DNA of 64,000 nucleotides, taken from contig JADJCP010000001.1 of NCBI GenBank assembly GCA_016703155.1, forward strand, positions 62,001 through 126,000, read 5' to 3'. The translations under genes and the position numbers were made by a program. Positions within the stretch are counted from its first letter, which is position 1. Each line of letters begins with the position of its first letter. The stretch is from Hydrogenophilales bacterium. GTDB lineage: Bacteria; Pseudomonadota; Gammaproteobacteria; Burkholderiales; Thiobacillaceae. Of this stretch, positions 10,601 to 23,080 are shown piece after piece. The notes under the pieces are model-generated. The model searched no databases and was not told the origin of the DNA. It saw only the letters and a program-made list of their open reading frames with translations.

Positions 10601-10873
10601 TCAGTTTACCGAATCCTTCAGACCCTTGCCAGCACGGAATTTCGGGACTTTCGCGGCCTTGATCTTCAACGCGGCGCCGGTGCGGGGATTACGTCCCGTG
10701 CGCGCGGCACGCTTGCCGACATAAAACGTACCAAAACCCACCAGAGTGACCATATCGCCCTTTTTCAGGGCCTTTTTGACGGCTTCCACCGTGGCATCCA
10801 GTGCACGGCCCGCGGCGGCTTTGGAAATATCGGCGGACTCGGCGATGGAATCGATCAGCTCGGACTTGTTCAC
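10601..10873 (-). CDS. hupB: DNA-binding protein HU
   Basis: A 90-residue histone-like protein that bends and compacts DNA as a dimer. The family pattern is complete: MNKSELIDSIAE start, VGFGTFYVGKRAARTGRNP with the Pro that intercalates at the beta-arm tip, and the C-terminal KVPKFRAGKGLKDSVN. Translation begins at a GTG preceded by AGGGGG. A strong sigma70-type promoter lies at 10918-10946. The gene sits between lon and tRNA-Val, a common proteobacterial order. Confidence 0.96.
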   Translation of the reverse strand: MNKSELIDSIAESADISKAAAGRALDATVEAVKKALKKGDMVTLVGFGTFYVGKRAARTGRNPRTGAALKIKAAKVPKFRAGKGLKDSVN

Positions 10874-10917
10874 TTAAACCCCCTATGCGTTGATTGAGTG
10901 CGGCATACCGCCACCGC

Positions 10918-10946
10918 TTTATAACAATCCCGGGCGGGGCGGTCAA
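10918..10946 (-). promoter_or_regulatory. Sigma70-type promoter of hupB
   Basis: On the minus strand TTGACC (10946-10941), a spacer of exactly 17 nt, and TATAAA (10923-10918) lie about 45 nt before the GTG start of hupB. This is close to consensus. The -35 box overlaps the 3' half of a GGGCGGTC/GACCGCCC inverted repeat between lon and hupB, which may end lon transcription or block the promoter. Confidence 0.7.
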
Positions 10947-10970
10947 GCCACAGACCGCCCGGAAGCCGCA

Positions 10971-13379
<2,409 letters not shown>

Positions 13380-13429
13380 GTTTGAACTCCGACAGCAGTG
13401 CCGCGTTTGGGGTAGAACGATAGTTGCGC

Positions 13430-13454
13430 CGCCGGCCTGGATTTCAAGCCGGCG
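13430..13454 (-). terminator. Stem-loop between clpX and lon
   Basis: CGCCGGC and GCCGGCG form a 7-bp GC stem with an 11-nt loop. There is no U-tract, so as a terminator it would be weak. On the minus strand the loop begins with CTTGAAA (13448-13442), which matches the -35 box of sigma32 promoters, but I see no good CCCCAT-type -10 box. Partial termination or a heat-shock element for lon are both possible. Confidence 0.3.
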
Positions 13455-13466
13455 GATATAAATTGA

Positions 13467-14741
<1,275 letters not shown>

Positions 14742-14788
14742 GAGGATGCCTTCGTAGTCCCGGAAATACCTGAATATTTAACTCAAGT

Positions 14789-15427
14789 TTATACCGCGTC
14801 AGCGCGGTTTGCCAGCACTTTATCGACCAAGCCGTAGCTGACCGCGCCTTCGGCACTCATGAAGTTGTCGCGGTCGGTATCCCGCTCGATCACCTCGATG
14901 GGCTGGCCGGTATGCTTGGAGAGCATTTCGTTCAAGCGGCTGCGCAGGTAGAGAATCTCTTTGGCATGGATCTCGATATCCGAAGCCTGACCCTGATAGC
15001 CACCCAGGGGCTGATGGATCATCACCCGCGAGTTGGGCAGGCAAAAACGCTTGCCCTGGGCGCCGGCGCTCAGCAGAAAAGCCCCCATGCTGGCCGCCTG
15101 ACCGATACACAGCGTCGACACGTCCGGCTTGATGAACTGCATGGTGTCGTAGATGCCCAGACCCGCCGTGACCGAACCACCCGGCGAGTTGATGTAGAAG
15201 AAGATGTCCTTGTCGGGGTTTTCCGACTCCAGGAACAGCAGTTGGGCAACCACCAGATTGGCGGTTGCGTCGTTGACCGGCCCCACGAGAAAGACTACCC
15301 GCTCCTTCAGCAAGCGCGAGTAGATATCGTAGGCGCGCTCGCCCCGGCCGCTCTGCTCGATGACCATGGGGATATACCCCAGGCCGGTCGGGGTGGTCAT
15401 TTCGTTGGTTGGCGTCCAGTCTGACAT
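14789..15427 (-). CDS. clpP: ATP-dependent Clp protease proteolytic subunit ClpP
   Basis: The 212-residue serine peptidase forms the tetradecameric barrel used by ClpX. Ser113 lies in GQAASMGA and His138 in RVMIHQP; the catalytic Asp lies near residue 187 in the ERDTDRDN region. The ATG at 15427 overlaps the tig stop (TGATG), indicating translational coupling. A TTG one codon upstream is also possible, but the ATG is the natural choice. Confidence 0.97.
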   Translation of the reverse strand: MSDWTPTNEMTTPTGLGYIPMVIEQSGRGERAYDIYSRLLKERVVFLVGPVNDATANLVVAQLLFLESENPDKDIFFYINSPGGSVTAGLGIYDTMQFIKPDVSTLCIGQAASMGAFLLSAGAQGKRFCLPNSRVMIHQPLGGYQGQASDIEIHAKEILYLRSRLNEMLSKHTGQPIEVIERDTDRDNFMSAEGAVSYGLVDKVLANRADAV

Positions 15428-16713
15428 CAAGCATTCCCCATCAGTTGTTCCAGCGTCGTCGGCTCGTCGGTGACTTGCGCCCGCGCCAGAACGGAATCAA
15501 CGATATTGTCCTCGATGACCATTGCCTTGACTTCGCTCATGCGGTCGGCATTTTGATAGTACCACGCGACCACTTCGCTCGGATCTTCGTAGCTTTGGGC
15601 GAATTCATCGACCTTGGCACGCACCTGGTCTTCGGCGGCGGTGATGTTGTTGGCCTGGGCAAACCCGTTGAGCATTAGACTCAACGCGACGCGGCGCTTG
15701 GCCTGGGTTTCGAAGACTTCGGCGCCGAGCTTGATATCCTGTTCCTTCATGCCGCGTGCCTTGAGGTCGCTGACAGCGCGTTCATACATGCCACGGATTT
15801 CCATGGCCACCAGGCCTCTGGGCACATCGAACGGGGTCACGGCGAGGAGGCCGTCCATGACCTGTTCCTTGACCTTGAGGAGGATACGGCGCTTGGCTTC
15901 ACGGCTGAGATTCTGGCCAATTTCCTCACGCAATTTGGCGGCGCCTCCTTCATGCACCCCGAGCGCCCGGGCGAATACCTCGTCGACCTCGGGAAGTACG
16001 GCTTCATGCACGGATTTGACCGTCGCCGCGAACGTCGCGGTCTTGCCAGCCAGTTCCTTGGCGAAATAGTCTTCCGGGAAAGTGACGTCGAAGGTTTTGC
16101 TCTCGCCGGCCTTCATGCCGACCAGGCTTCCCTCGAAATCCGCCAGTGTCCGGCCTTCGCCCAGGACAACGGGGAAATCCTTGGCATCGCCCCCCTGGAA
16201 GGGTTGACCATCGATGGTGCCCTGATAGTCGATATGCACACGATCACCACTTTGCGCGGCGCGCTGCGTGGCTTGGTAATGGACACGCTGTTTCCTGAGG
16301 ACATCCAGGGTGCGATCGATATCCGCGTCGCTCACTTCGATTACCGGACGGCTGACCTTGATCTGGGCGACATCGCCAAGAGTGATCACCGGCATGACCT
16401 CAAAAGTCGCGCTGAACGCGCCCTCGCCCGCCGGGGCGAAACGTGGGTAACCCGCGACATCGAGGTTTTGCGATTCGATTTCCTCATAGAAGCGCTTTTG
16501 CAGAGCATCGCTCAAGACTTCGCTATGCACTTCTTCGCCATAGCGCGCCGCCACCATCTTCATGGGCGCCTTGCCAGGTCGAAAACCGTCGATCTTGACG
16601 TTACGCGCCAATTTCTGCAGGCGCTTGCCGATCTCGGCCTCGTACGCCGCCATATTCAGGTTAAGGGTGATCCGGCGCTCCAGGCCTTCCAGGGTTTCAA
16701 CGGTTACAGACAT
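15427..16713 (-). CDS. tig: Trigger factor
   Basis: The 428-residue ribosome-bound chaperone and prolyl isomerase. The ribosome-docking signature GFRPGKAP is at the N-terminus, the FKBP-like domain is centred on GDRVHIDYQGTIDG, and the helical C-domain follows. It is first in the tig-clpP-clpX group and starts 28 nt after tRNA-Leu, so the tRNA may be processed from the same transcript. Confidence 0.97.
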   Translation of the reverse strand: MSVTVETLEGLERRITLNLNMAAYEAEIGKRLQKLARNVKIDGFRPGKAPMKMVAARYGEEVHSEVLSDALQKRFYEEIESQNLDVAGYPRFAPAGEGAFSATFEVMPVITLGDVAQIKVSRPVIEVSDADIDRTLDVLRKQRVHYQATQRAAQSGDRVHIDYQGTIDGQPFQGGDAKDFPVVLGEGRTLADFEGSLVGMKAGESKTFDVTFPEDYFAKELAGKTATFAATVKSVHEAVLPEVDEVFARALGVHEGGAAKLREEIGQNLSREAKRRILLKVKEQVMDGLLAVTPFDVPRGLVAMEIRGMYERAVSDLKARGMKEQDIKLGAEVFETQAKRRVALSLMLNGFAQANNITAAEDQVRAKVDEFAQSYEDPSEVVAWYYQNADRMSEVKAMVIEDNIVDSVLARAQVTDEPTTLEQLMGNA

Positions 16714-16740
16714 TATTTTTCCTCAATCAAAACGCTCGTA

Positions 16741-16825
16741 TGGTGCGAAAGGGGGGACTCGAACCCCCACGCCGTAAGGCGCTGGAACCTAAATCCAGTG
16801 CGTCTACCAATTCCGCCACTTTCGC
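16741..16825 (-). tRNA. tRNA-Leu (TAG)
   Basis: An 85-nt class II tRNA: acceptor GCGAAAG/CTTTCGC, anticodon loop TTTAGGT with anticodon TAG, long variable arm CGCCTTACGGCG, T arm GGGGGTTCGAGTCCCCC, encoded CCA. It lies just upstream of tig. Confidence 0.97.
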
Positions 16826-16882
16826 GAAACGGTGGATTTTACCCTATCCGGGAGCAGAATCGGCAGTTCGCCGGGTTGAATC

Positions 16883-17770
16883 CTAGGCGGGGAAGACCCC
16901 AGTGGAGAGGTAACGGTCACCTCGATCGCAGATGATCGAGACAATGACGGCATTTTCGACCTCCCGCGACAATCTCAATGCCGCCGACATGGCGCCCCCC
17001 GAAGAAATGCCTGCGAAGATGCCCTCCTCGCGCGCCAAACGGCGGGTGGTGTCCTCGGCTTCGGCCTGGGAGACATAGATCATCCGGTCGATGCGTTCGA
17101 AATCGCAGATGCTCGGCAGGTATTCCAATGGCCATTTGCGGATGCCCGGGATCTGGGCGCCCTCTTCCGGCTGCACGCCGACGATCTGGATCGCCGGGTT
17201 CATTTCCTTGAAATAGCGGGCGCAGCCCATGATGGTGCCGGTCGTACCCATGCTTGAAACGAAGTGAGTAATCTTGCCCGCGGTGTCGCGCCAGATTTCC
17301 GGCGCGGTCGTTTCGTAATGCGCCGCCGGGTTATCCGGGTTGGAAAACTGGTCGAGCATGATGCCCTTGCCTTCCGCAACCAGGGTATCCGCGAGGTCGC
17401 GCGCCGCTTCCATGCCGCCCGCCTTGGGCGTCAGCAGCAGTTCGGCGCCGAAGGCGCGCATGGTCTGGCGACGCTCGATGGACAGATGCTCGGGCATGAT
17501 CAGGATCATCCGGTAGCCCTTCATCGACGCCGCCATGGCCAGGGCGATCCCGGTGTTTCCGCTGGTCGCCTCGATCAGTGTGTCGCCGGGCTTGATGTCG
17601 CCTCGTGCCTCGGCCTTGACGATCATCGACAGGGCTGGCCGGTCCTTCACCGACCCGGCCGGGTTGTTGCCCTCCAGCTTCGCCAGGATGACGTTCGATG
17701 TCGTGCCCGGCAGCCGTTTGAGCTGAACCAACGGGGTGTTGCCGACGAAATCTTCAATGGATTTATGCAT
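16883..17770 (-). CDS. cysM: O-acetylserine sulfhydrylase B (cysteine synthase)
   Basis: A PLP enzyme that makes cysteine from O-acetylserine and sulfide or thiosulfate. The 295-residue protein has the PLP Lys42 in AGSVKDRPA, the acetyl-binding TSGNTG loop, and GTTGTIMG and SSGGAM phosphate loops. Its length and the missing C-terminal extension favour CysM over CysK. It follows ugd by 31 nt; that gap holds short TCACTC direct repeats. Confidence 0.93.
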   Translation of the reverse strand: MHKSIEDFVGNTPLVQLKRLPGTTSNVILAKLEGNNPAGSVKDRPALSMIVKAEARGDIKPGDTLIEATSGNTGIALAMAASMKGYRMILIMPEHLSIERRQTMRAFGAELLLTPKAGGMEAARDLADTLVAEGKGIMLDQFSNPDNPAAHYETTAPEIWRDTAGKITHFVSSMGTTGTIMGCARYFKEMNPAIQIVGVQPEEGAQIPGIRKWPLEYLPSICDFERIDRMIYVSQAEAEDTTRRLAREEGIFAGISSGGAMSAALRLSREVENAVIVSIICDRGDRYLSTGVFPA

Positions 17771-17801
17771 GGCCGCCCTGTCACTCAGTCACTCGTCACT
17801 C

Positions 17802-18968
17802 TCAGTCCTTGCCGAACAGATCCCGGCTGTAGATTTTGTCTTCCACGTCGCGAATATCATCCGTGATCCGGTTGGCGACGATGACATCGGCCTCGCGCTT
17901 GAACTGTACCAGGTCGTTGACGACGCGCGAATGGAAAAACTCGGCCTCCTTCAGCACCGGCTCGTAAACGATGACCTCAATGCCCTTGGCTTTGATGCGC
18001 TTCATGATGCCCTGAATGCTCGACGCCCGGAAATTGTCCGAGCCGGCCTTCATGATCAGCCGATAAATGCCGACGATGTTGGGCTTGCGCTTGAGGATGC
18101 TGTCGGCGACATAGTCCTTGCGCGTGGTGTTCGAGTCGACGATGGCGCGCATCAGGTTTTGCGGCACGTCCTGATAGTTGGCCAGGAGCTGCTTGGTGTC
18201 CTTGGGCAGGCAGTAACCGCCGTAGCCGAACGAGGGATTGTTGTAGTGCTCGCCGATACGCGGGTCGAGGCTGACGCCCTGGATGATCTGCTTGGTATCC
18301 AGGCCATGCGTGGCGGCATAGGTATCGAGTTCGTTGAAGTAGGCGACGCGCATGGCCAGATAGGTGTTCGAGAAGAGCTTGACCGCCTCGGCTTCGGTCG
18401 AGTCGGTGTAGAGCACCGTGATGTCCTGCTTGATGGCGCCCTGCTTGAGCAGGTTGCCGAAGGTTTCGGCGCGCCCGGAGCGCTCGCCGACGATGATCCG
18501 CGATGGATACAAATTGTCGTGGAGCGCCTGGCCTTCGCGCAGGAACTCGGGGGAGAAGATGAGGTTCTTGCAGTCGTATTGCTGTTTGAGCTTGGCGGTG
18601 TAGCCGACCGGCACGGTGGACTTGATCACCATGACGGCATTCGGGTTGGTGGCCCTGACATCCTGGATCACGGCTTCGACCGACTTGGTGTTGAAGTAGT
18701 TGGTCTCGGGGTCGTAGTCGGTGGGCGTGGCAATGATGACGTAATCGGCACCGGTGTAGGCTTCATGCTTGTCGAGCGTGGCCCGGAAGTTGAGCGGCTT
18801 GTGCCGGAGGTAGTCCTCGATCTCGGCGTCGACAATGGGCGATTCCTTGCGGTTGAGCATGGCGATCTTCTCGGCGACGATGTCGAGCGCCACCACTTCG
18901 TTGTGCTGGGCCAGAAGAACGGCGTTGGATAGACCGACGTAGCCGGTGCCAGCGATGGCTATTTTCAT
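17802..18968 (-). CDS. ugd: UDP-glucose 6-dehydrogenase
   Basis: The enzyme oxidises UDP-glucose to UDP-glucuronate for exopolysaccharide or lipid A sugars. The 388-residue protein shows the NAD-binding GTGYVGLS, the catalytic Cys253 in GYGGYCLPKD, and the KSTVPVG and FSPEFLREG signatures. Its start overlaps the pyrF stop by 4 nt, so lapB-pyrF-ugd are coupled. The compact length matches the short E. coli type Ugd. Confidence 0.93.
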   Translation of the reverse strand: MKIAIAGTGYVGLSNAVLLAQHNEVVALDIVAEKIAMLNRKESPIVDAEIEDYLRHKPLNFRATLDKHEAYTGADYVIIATPTDYDPETNYFNTKSVEAVIQDVRATNPNAVMVIKSTVPVGYTAKLKQQYDCKNLIFSPEFLREGQALHDNLYPSRIIVGERSGRAETFGNLLKQGAIKQDITVLYTDSTEAEAVKLFSNTYLAMRVAYFNELDTYAATHGLDTKQIIQGVSLDPRIGEHYNNPSFGYGGYCLPKDTKQLLANYQDVPQNLMRAIVDSNTTRKDYVADSILKRKPNIVGIYRLIMKAGSDNFRASSIQGIMKRIKAKGIEVIVYEPVLKEAEFFHSRVVNDLVQFKREADVIVANRITDDIRDVEDKIYSRDLFGKD

Positions 18969-19687
18969 GATTTCGTTCCTAAGTTCGAGTCAATTTCAAT
19001 ATTGATGCGTTGCAGGGCCTGGATCGGGTCGTCAGCCTGGGTAATCGGCCGACCGATGACCAGATAATCGGCGCCGGCTTCGATGGCTCGGGCCGGGGTA
19101 AGTATGCGGCTCTGGTCGCCGGCCTCGCTACCCGCGGGACGTATGCCGGGCGTCACCAGCATGAAGGCTTGACCCAGCGTGGCGCGCAGCAGGCTCGCCT
19201 CCCGGGCTGAGCAGACCACGCCGTCCATGCCCGCTGTCTGCGCCAGACGGGCCAACCGCTCGACCTGCGCGGCTGGTTCCGCATCCAGGCCGATCTGGCG
19301 TAGATCCTCACCGCTCATGCTGGTAAGGACGGTGACAGCGATCAATTTTGGCGGCGTTGTCGATTGATCGACGGCCGCGCGCGCCGCCTGCATCATCCTC
19401 AGTCCACCCGAGGCATGTACGTTGACCATCCACACACCCAGATCGGCGGCGGCCCGGCAGGCCTGGGCGACGGTGTTGGGGATATCGTGGAACTTCAGGT
19501 CGAGGAAGACCTGATAGCCGGCTCCGGTCAGTTTGCGCACAAGATCCGGCCCGGAGCGCACGAACAACTCCTTGCCCACCTTGAGCTTGCACTTGCCTGG
19601 ATCGAGTCGTCTTGCCAAAGCCAGGGCAGGCTCGGCGTCGGCATAATCCAGGGCGACGATGACCTTCGGGTCCAGGGTGTCGGTCAT
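18965..19687 (-). CDS. pyrF: Orotidine 5'-phosphate decarboxylase
   Basis: Last step of UMP synthesis. The 240-residue protein has the catalytic signature LDLKFHDIPNT with Lys65 and Asp68, the N-terminal VALDYAD, and VTPGIRP and VIGRPIT phosphate-binding loops. The ATG at 19687 overlaps the lapB stop by 4 nt; longer starts would run into lapB. The lapB-pyrF pairing is common in proteobacteria. Confidence 0.96.
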   Translation of the reverse strand: MTDTLDPKVIVALDYADAEPALALARRLDPGKCKLKVGKELFVRSGPDLVRKLTGAGYQVFLDLKFHDIPNTVAQACRAAADLGVWMVNVHASGGLRMMQAARAAVDQSTTPPKLIAVTVLTSMSGEDLRQIGLDAEPAAQVERLARLAQTAGMDGVVCSAREASLLRATLGQAFMLVTPGIRPAGSEAGDQSRILTPARAIEAGADYLVIGRPITQADDPIQALQRINIEIDSNLGTKS

Positions 19688-20853
19688 ACGTTGTCGACCT
19701 CTTTTCGTTCCGGAGGAATGCTGTCCCAACGGGCACAGGCGGGACATTGCCAGAAGAACTGGCGCGCCCGGAAACCGCACAGGCCGCATTGATAGTTGGA
19801 GGCGCGGCTCACCTGCTTGTGCACCAGGTCCTGTGCCATGCGCGTCTCCAGCTCGGCATGCTCACCGGCCTGGCTGGTGCAGGCTTGCAGGTAATCGTCG
19901 AGGACGCGCAGGCCCGGCTGCCGCTTCAGGGCATCCGAGGCCAGGCTTTCAGCCGCTTGCCAGCCACGCGCCTGGGCAATGCTGTTGAACAGGATGTGGA
20001 ACAAGTCATGACTTGGGTAGCGTGTCAGGTAACCTTGCAGTAGATCGATGCCATCGTCGATGCGACCGAGATCCTTGAAGGCGTTGACCAGGCGTTCGGC
20101 AACGATGGGCAGATAGGCAGGATTCTGGGTTTCGACTTCACGCCAACGGGCGATGGCAGCCTCGGTTCGTCCCGCCTGAACCTCGATATCGCCGAGCAAA
20201 AGGGTCGCGCGCACAGCCTTGCGGTTCAGTTCCAGGGCGCGTTTCAGCAACCTGGCGGCGCTCTCGCCATCTTTGCGCAGCATGGCGTTCAAGGCCTGCT
20301 CGCAGTGGTAATGAGCCGTGTCGGCATCCTGGGAATGGCAACCGAGTTTATCCAGGTGCTCTGCCGTCTCGATGGACTTATCCCAGTCCTTTTCCAGGGC
20401 GTAGATCTCGCGCAGGTGCTTCAGCGCTTCCATGGCATAGGTGCCTTCCTGCAAGCGCTTGAAGATTGTCTCGGCACGATCCAGCAGGCCCGCCTTGAGG
20501 AAATCCTGGCCGAGTTCGTAGAGTGCCTTGAGTCGTTGCTCCTGATTCAGATCGCTGCGATCGACGAGGTTCTGGTGGATGCGGATCGCCCGGTCGATTT
20601 CGCCGCGACGCCGGAACAGTGAGCCGAGCGCATGGTGCAGTTCCATGGTGTCCGGATCCAGGCGGGTCACTTCCAGGAAGGCTTCGATAGCCTTGTCCGG
20701 CTGCTCGTTGAGCAGGAAGTTCAAGCCTTTGAAATACGACGCCGGCAGCGCGCGGGATTCCTTGATGACCTGGCGGATGTCGACCCGCGCCGCCAGCCAG
20801 CCCAGCGCGAAAAACACCGGTAGAACCAACAGATGCCAAGTTTCAAGTTCCAT
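19684..20853 (-). CDS. lapB: Lipopolysaccharide assembly protein LapB
   Basis: The 389-residue protein has one N-terminal membrane helix (about residues 5-21), an array of TPR helices, and a C-terminal rubredoxin-like zinc knuckle (CGLCGF and CPAC, near 355-375). In E. coli LapB (YciM) links FtsH to LpxC and so sets the rate of LPS synthesis. It sits with ihfB upstream and pyrF downstream, as in many proteobacteria. Confidence 0.94.
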   Translation of the reverse strand: MELETWHLLVLPVFFALGWLAARVDIRQVIKESRALPASYFKGLNFLLNEQPDKAIEAFLEVTRLDPDTMELHHALGSLFRRRGEIDRAIRIHQNLVDRSDLNQEQRLKALYELGQDFLKAGLLDRAETIFKRLQEGTYAMEALKHLREIYALEKDWDKSIETAEHLDKLGCHSQDADTAHYHCEQALNAMLRKDGESAARLLKRALELNRKAVRATLLLGDIEVQAGRTEAAIARWREVETQNPAYLPIVAERLVNAFKDLGRIDDGIDLLQGYLTRYPSHDLFHILFNSIAQARGWQAAESLASDALKRQPGLRVLDDYLQACTSQAGEHAELETRMAQDLVHKQVSRASNYQCGLCGFRARQFFWQCPACARWDSIPPERKEVDNV

Positions 20854-20930
20854 GTCTCAAATATCTCGCTGCCGCCATCGGCACGGATTGTAGGGATATT
20901 CCCGCCCACCGGCACGGGATTTACATTCAT

Positions 20931-20960
20931 AAACGAAAACGGCGCCGTTGCCGGCGCCGC
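20931..20960 (-). terminator. Rho-independent terminator after ihfB
   Basis: On the minus strand CGGCGCC-GGCAA-CGGCGCCG forms a strong GC hairpin followed by TTTTCGTTT. It lies 20 nt past the ihfB stop and should end the rpsA-ihfB transcript before lapB. Confidence 0.8.
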
Positions 20961-20979
20961 TTCTGAGTAACCCTAAGCG

Positions 20980-21264
20980 TTATTCCTTGTAGTCCACTCT
21001 GTCGCGCAATTCCTTGCCAGCCTTGAAGTGCGGCACGTACTTGCCCTCAACACTGACGCGTTCGCCCGTCTTGGGATTACGGCCGACCCGCGGCGGGCGA
21101 AAGTTCAGACTGAAACTACCGAAGCCGCGGATCTCGATGCGCTTGCCCCCGACCAGACTGGAAATCATCGCATCCAGCATGGTCTTGACCGCCAATTCGG
21201 CATCGGCGGCCAGGAGATGGGGGTGGCGCTCGGCCAGCCGGGCTATCAACTCCGACTTGGTCAT
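20980..21264 (-). CDS. ihfB: Integration host factor beta subunit
   Basis: The 94-residue partner of IHF alpha; the heterodimer bends DNA sharply at specific sites. The start MTKSELIARLAERHPHL, the GFGSFSLNFRPPRVGRNP beta arm with the intercalating Pro, and FKAGKELRDRV are diagnostic of IHF beta rather than HU. It starts 13 nt after the rpsA stop, the usual rpsA-ihfB pair. Upstream in-frame codons lie within rpsA and are unlikely starts. Confidence 0.96.
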   Translation of the reverse strand: MTKSELIARLAERHPHLLAADAELAVKTMLDAMISSLVGGKRIEIRGFGSFSLNFRPPRVGRNPKTGERVSVEGKYVPHFKAGKELRDRVDYKE

Positions 21265-21277
21265 GCCAACTCCCATA

Positions 21278-22993
21278 TCAGGATTCGGCGTTCTTGCCGT
21301 CAAGCTTGGCCTTCAGCAGCGCGCCGAGGTTGGTCGTTCCGGTGGAATGCTCGGCGGCCAGCTTCTGCATGGCATCCGCCTGTTCGGCGGCGTCGCGCGC
21401 CTTGATCGACAGATTGATCTGACGATTCTTGCGGTCGACGTTGGTAACCACGGCCTCGACGGTATCGCCTTCCTTCAGGTGGGTGCGGATGTCCTCGACG
21501 CGGTCGCGCGACACTTCCGAGGCGCGCAGGTAACCGTCGACATCGCCGCCCAGATCGATCACGGCGCCCTTGGCATCCAGCGACTTGACGGTGCCGGTGA
21601 CCAGATTGCCCTTCTCGTGCGTGGCGATGTAGCCGTTGAACGGGTCGGTCTCAAGCTGCTTGATGCCCAGGGAGATACGCTCCTTCTCGACATCGATGCC
21701 CATGACCACGGCCTCGACCTCTTCACCCTTGCGGAAGTTGCGCAGGGCTTCTTCGCCGGGCAGGTTCCAGGACAGGTCGGAGAGGTGCACCAGGCCGTCG
21801 ATGCCGCCGGGCAGGCCGATGAAGACGCCGAAGTCGGTAATCGACTTGATCTGGCCGGCAACCTTGTCGCCCTTCTTGAAGTTCATCGAGAAGTCTTCCC
21901 ACGGGTTGGCCTTGCACTGCTTCATGCCCAGGGAGATACGGCGACGGTCCTCGTCGATTTCCAGGACCATGACCTCGACCTCGTCGCCCAGCGAAACCAT
22001 CTTCGACGGGTTGACGTTCTTGTTGGTCCAGTCCATTTCGGAGACGTGCACCAGACCTTCGATACCCGGCTCGATCTCGACGAAGCAGCCGTAGTCGGTG
22101 AGGTTGGCGACCTTGCCGAACATGCGCGTACCGGTGGGGTAACGACGCGACAGGCCCACCCACGGATCTTCGCCGAGCTGCTTCAGGCCCAGGGAGACAC
22201 GGTTCTTTTCCTGATCGAACTTGAGCACCACGGCGGAGACTTCGTCACCGACGGTGACGACTTCGGACGGATGCTTGACGCGGCGCCAGGCCAGGTCGGT
22301 GATGTGCAGCAGACCATCGATGCCGCCCAAGTCGACGAAGGCGCCGTATTCGGTGATGTTCTTGACGATGCCCTTGACCGTGGCGCCTTCTTTCAGGTTG
22401 GCCAGGAGTTGCTCGCGCTCGGCGCCCATGCTGGCTTCCAGGACGGCCTTGCGGGAGACGACGACGTTGTTGCGCTTGCGGTCCAGCTTGATGACCTTGA
22501 ATTCCGATTCCTTGCCTTCGAACGGCGAGGTGTCCTTGATCGGCCGCACGTCCACCAGCGAACCCGGCAGGAAGGCACGGATGCCGTTGCACATGACGGT
22601 CAGGCCGCCCTTCACCTTGCCCTGGATGAGGCCCTTGACGACACGGCCCTCGCCCATGGCGGATTCCAGATCCAGCCAGGCGGCCAGGCGCTTGGCGCGG
22701 TCGCGGGAAAGCTTGGTGGAACCGTAGCCGTCTTCGAGCGACTCGATGGCGACAGCGACGAAGTCGCCGATGTTTACATCCAGTTCACCCCTGTCATTCT
22801 TGAATTCCTCGACGGGAATCAGGCTCTCGGACTTGAGGCCTGCGTTGACCGTGACGAAGTTGTCGTCGATGCCCACCACCTCGGCGGTGATGACCTCGCC
22901 CTGACGCATTTCCTGTTTCGAAATGCTCTCTTCGAAGAGGGCGGCAAAGGATTCCATGGGAGAAGAACTGACGGGGGAAGTTGCGGTTGACAT
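21278..22993 (-). CDS. rpsA: 30S ribosomal protein S1
   Basis: The 571-residue protein carries six S1 OB-fold repeats (for example VKGIVKNITEYGAFVDLGGIDG and the related KVANLTDYG and IKSITDFG units). It binds mRNA and helps load it on the 30S subunit. Length and repeat number match proteobacterial S1. It lies between cmk and ihfB, the canonical order. Confidence 0.97.
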   Translation of the reverse strand: MSTATSPVSSSPMESFAALFEESISKQEMRQGEVITAEVVGIDDNFVTVNAGLKSESLIPVEEFKNDRGELDVNIGDFVAVAIESLEDGYGSTKLSRDRAKRLAAWLDLESAMGEGRVVKGLIQGKVKGGLTVMCNGIRAFLPGSLVDVRPIKDTSPFEGKESEFKVIKLDRKRNNVVVSRKAVLEASMGAEREQLLANLKEGATVKGIVKNITEYGAFVDLGGIDGLLHITDLAWRRVKHPSEVVTVGDEVSAVVLKFDQEKNRVSLGLKQLGEDPWVGLSRRYPTGTRMFGKVANLTDYGCFVEIEPGIEGLVHVSEMDWTNKNVNPSKMVSLGDEVEVMVLEIDEDRRRISLGMKQCKANPWEDFSMNFKKGDKVAGQIKSITDFGVFIGLPGGIDGLVHLSDLSWNLPGEEALRNFRKGEEVEAVVMGIDVEKERISLGIKQLETDPFNGYIATHEKGNLVTGTVKSLDAKGAVIDLGGDVDGYLRASEVSRDRVEDIRTHLKEGDTVEAVVTNVDRKNRQINLSIKARDAAEQADAMQKLAAEHSTGTTNLGALLKAKLDGKNAES

Positions 22994-23042
22994 GTATGAA
23001 AGAAGCCTAAGAAAAACCGTGTCGCCACGGGCTGGTTAAGGT

Positions 23043-23071
23043 AAAAAAAGCGAACGCCATACGGCCTTCGC
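23043..23071 (-). terminator. Rho-independent terminator between cmk and rpsA
   Basis: On the minus strand GCGAAGGCC-GTAT-GGCGTTCGC makes a hairpin with one G-G mismatch, followed by seven T. It lies 10 nt after cmk and 50 nt before rpsA, so rpsA probably also has its own promoter or receives only read-through. Confidence 0.75.
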
Positions 23072-23080
23072 GGCTGAAAA

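Noticed and set aside
13430..13454. Firm sigma32 promoter for lon
   Set aside because: CTTGAAA matches the -35 box but no acceptable -10 box is found at 13-17 nt, so it is only noted as a possibility.
21014..22990. Long plus-strand open frame opposite rpsA
   Set aside because: It is the complement of a conserved S1 gene; GC-rich third positions keep the opposite strand open. The translation shows no family pattern and no ribosome site.
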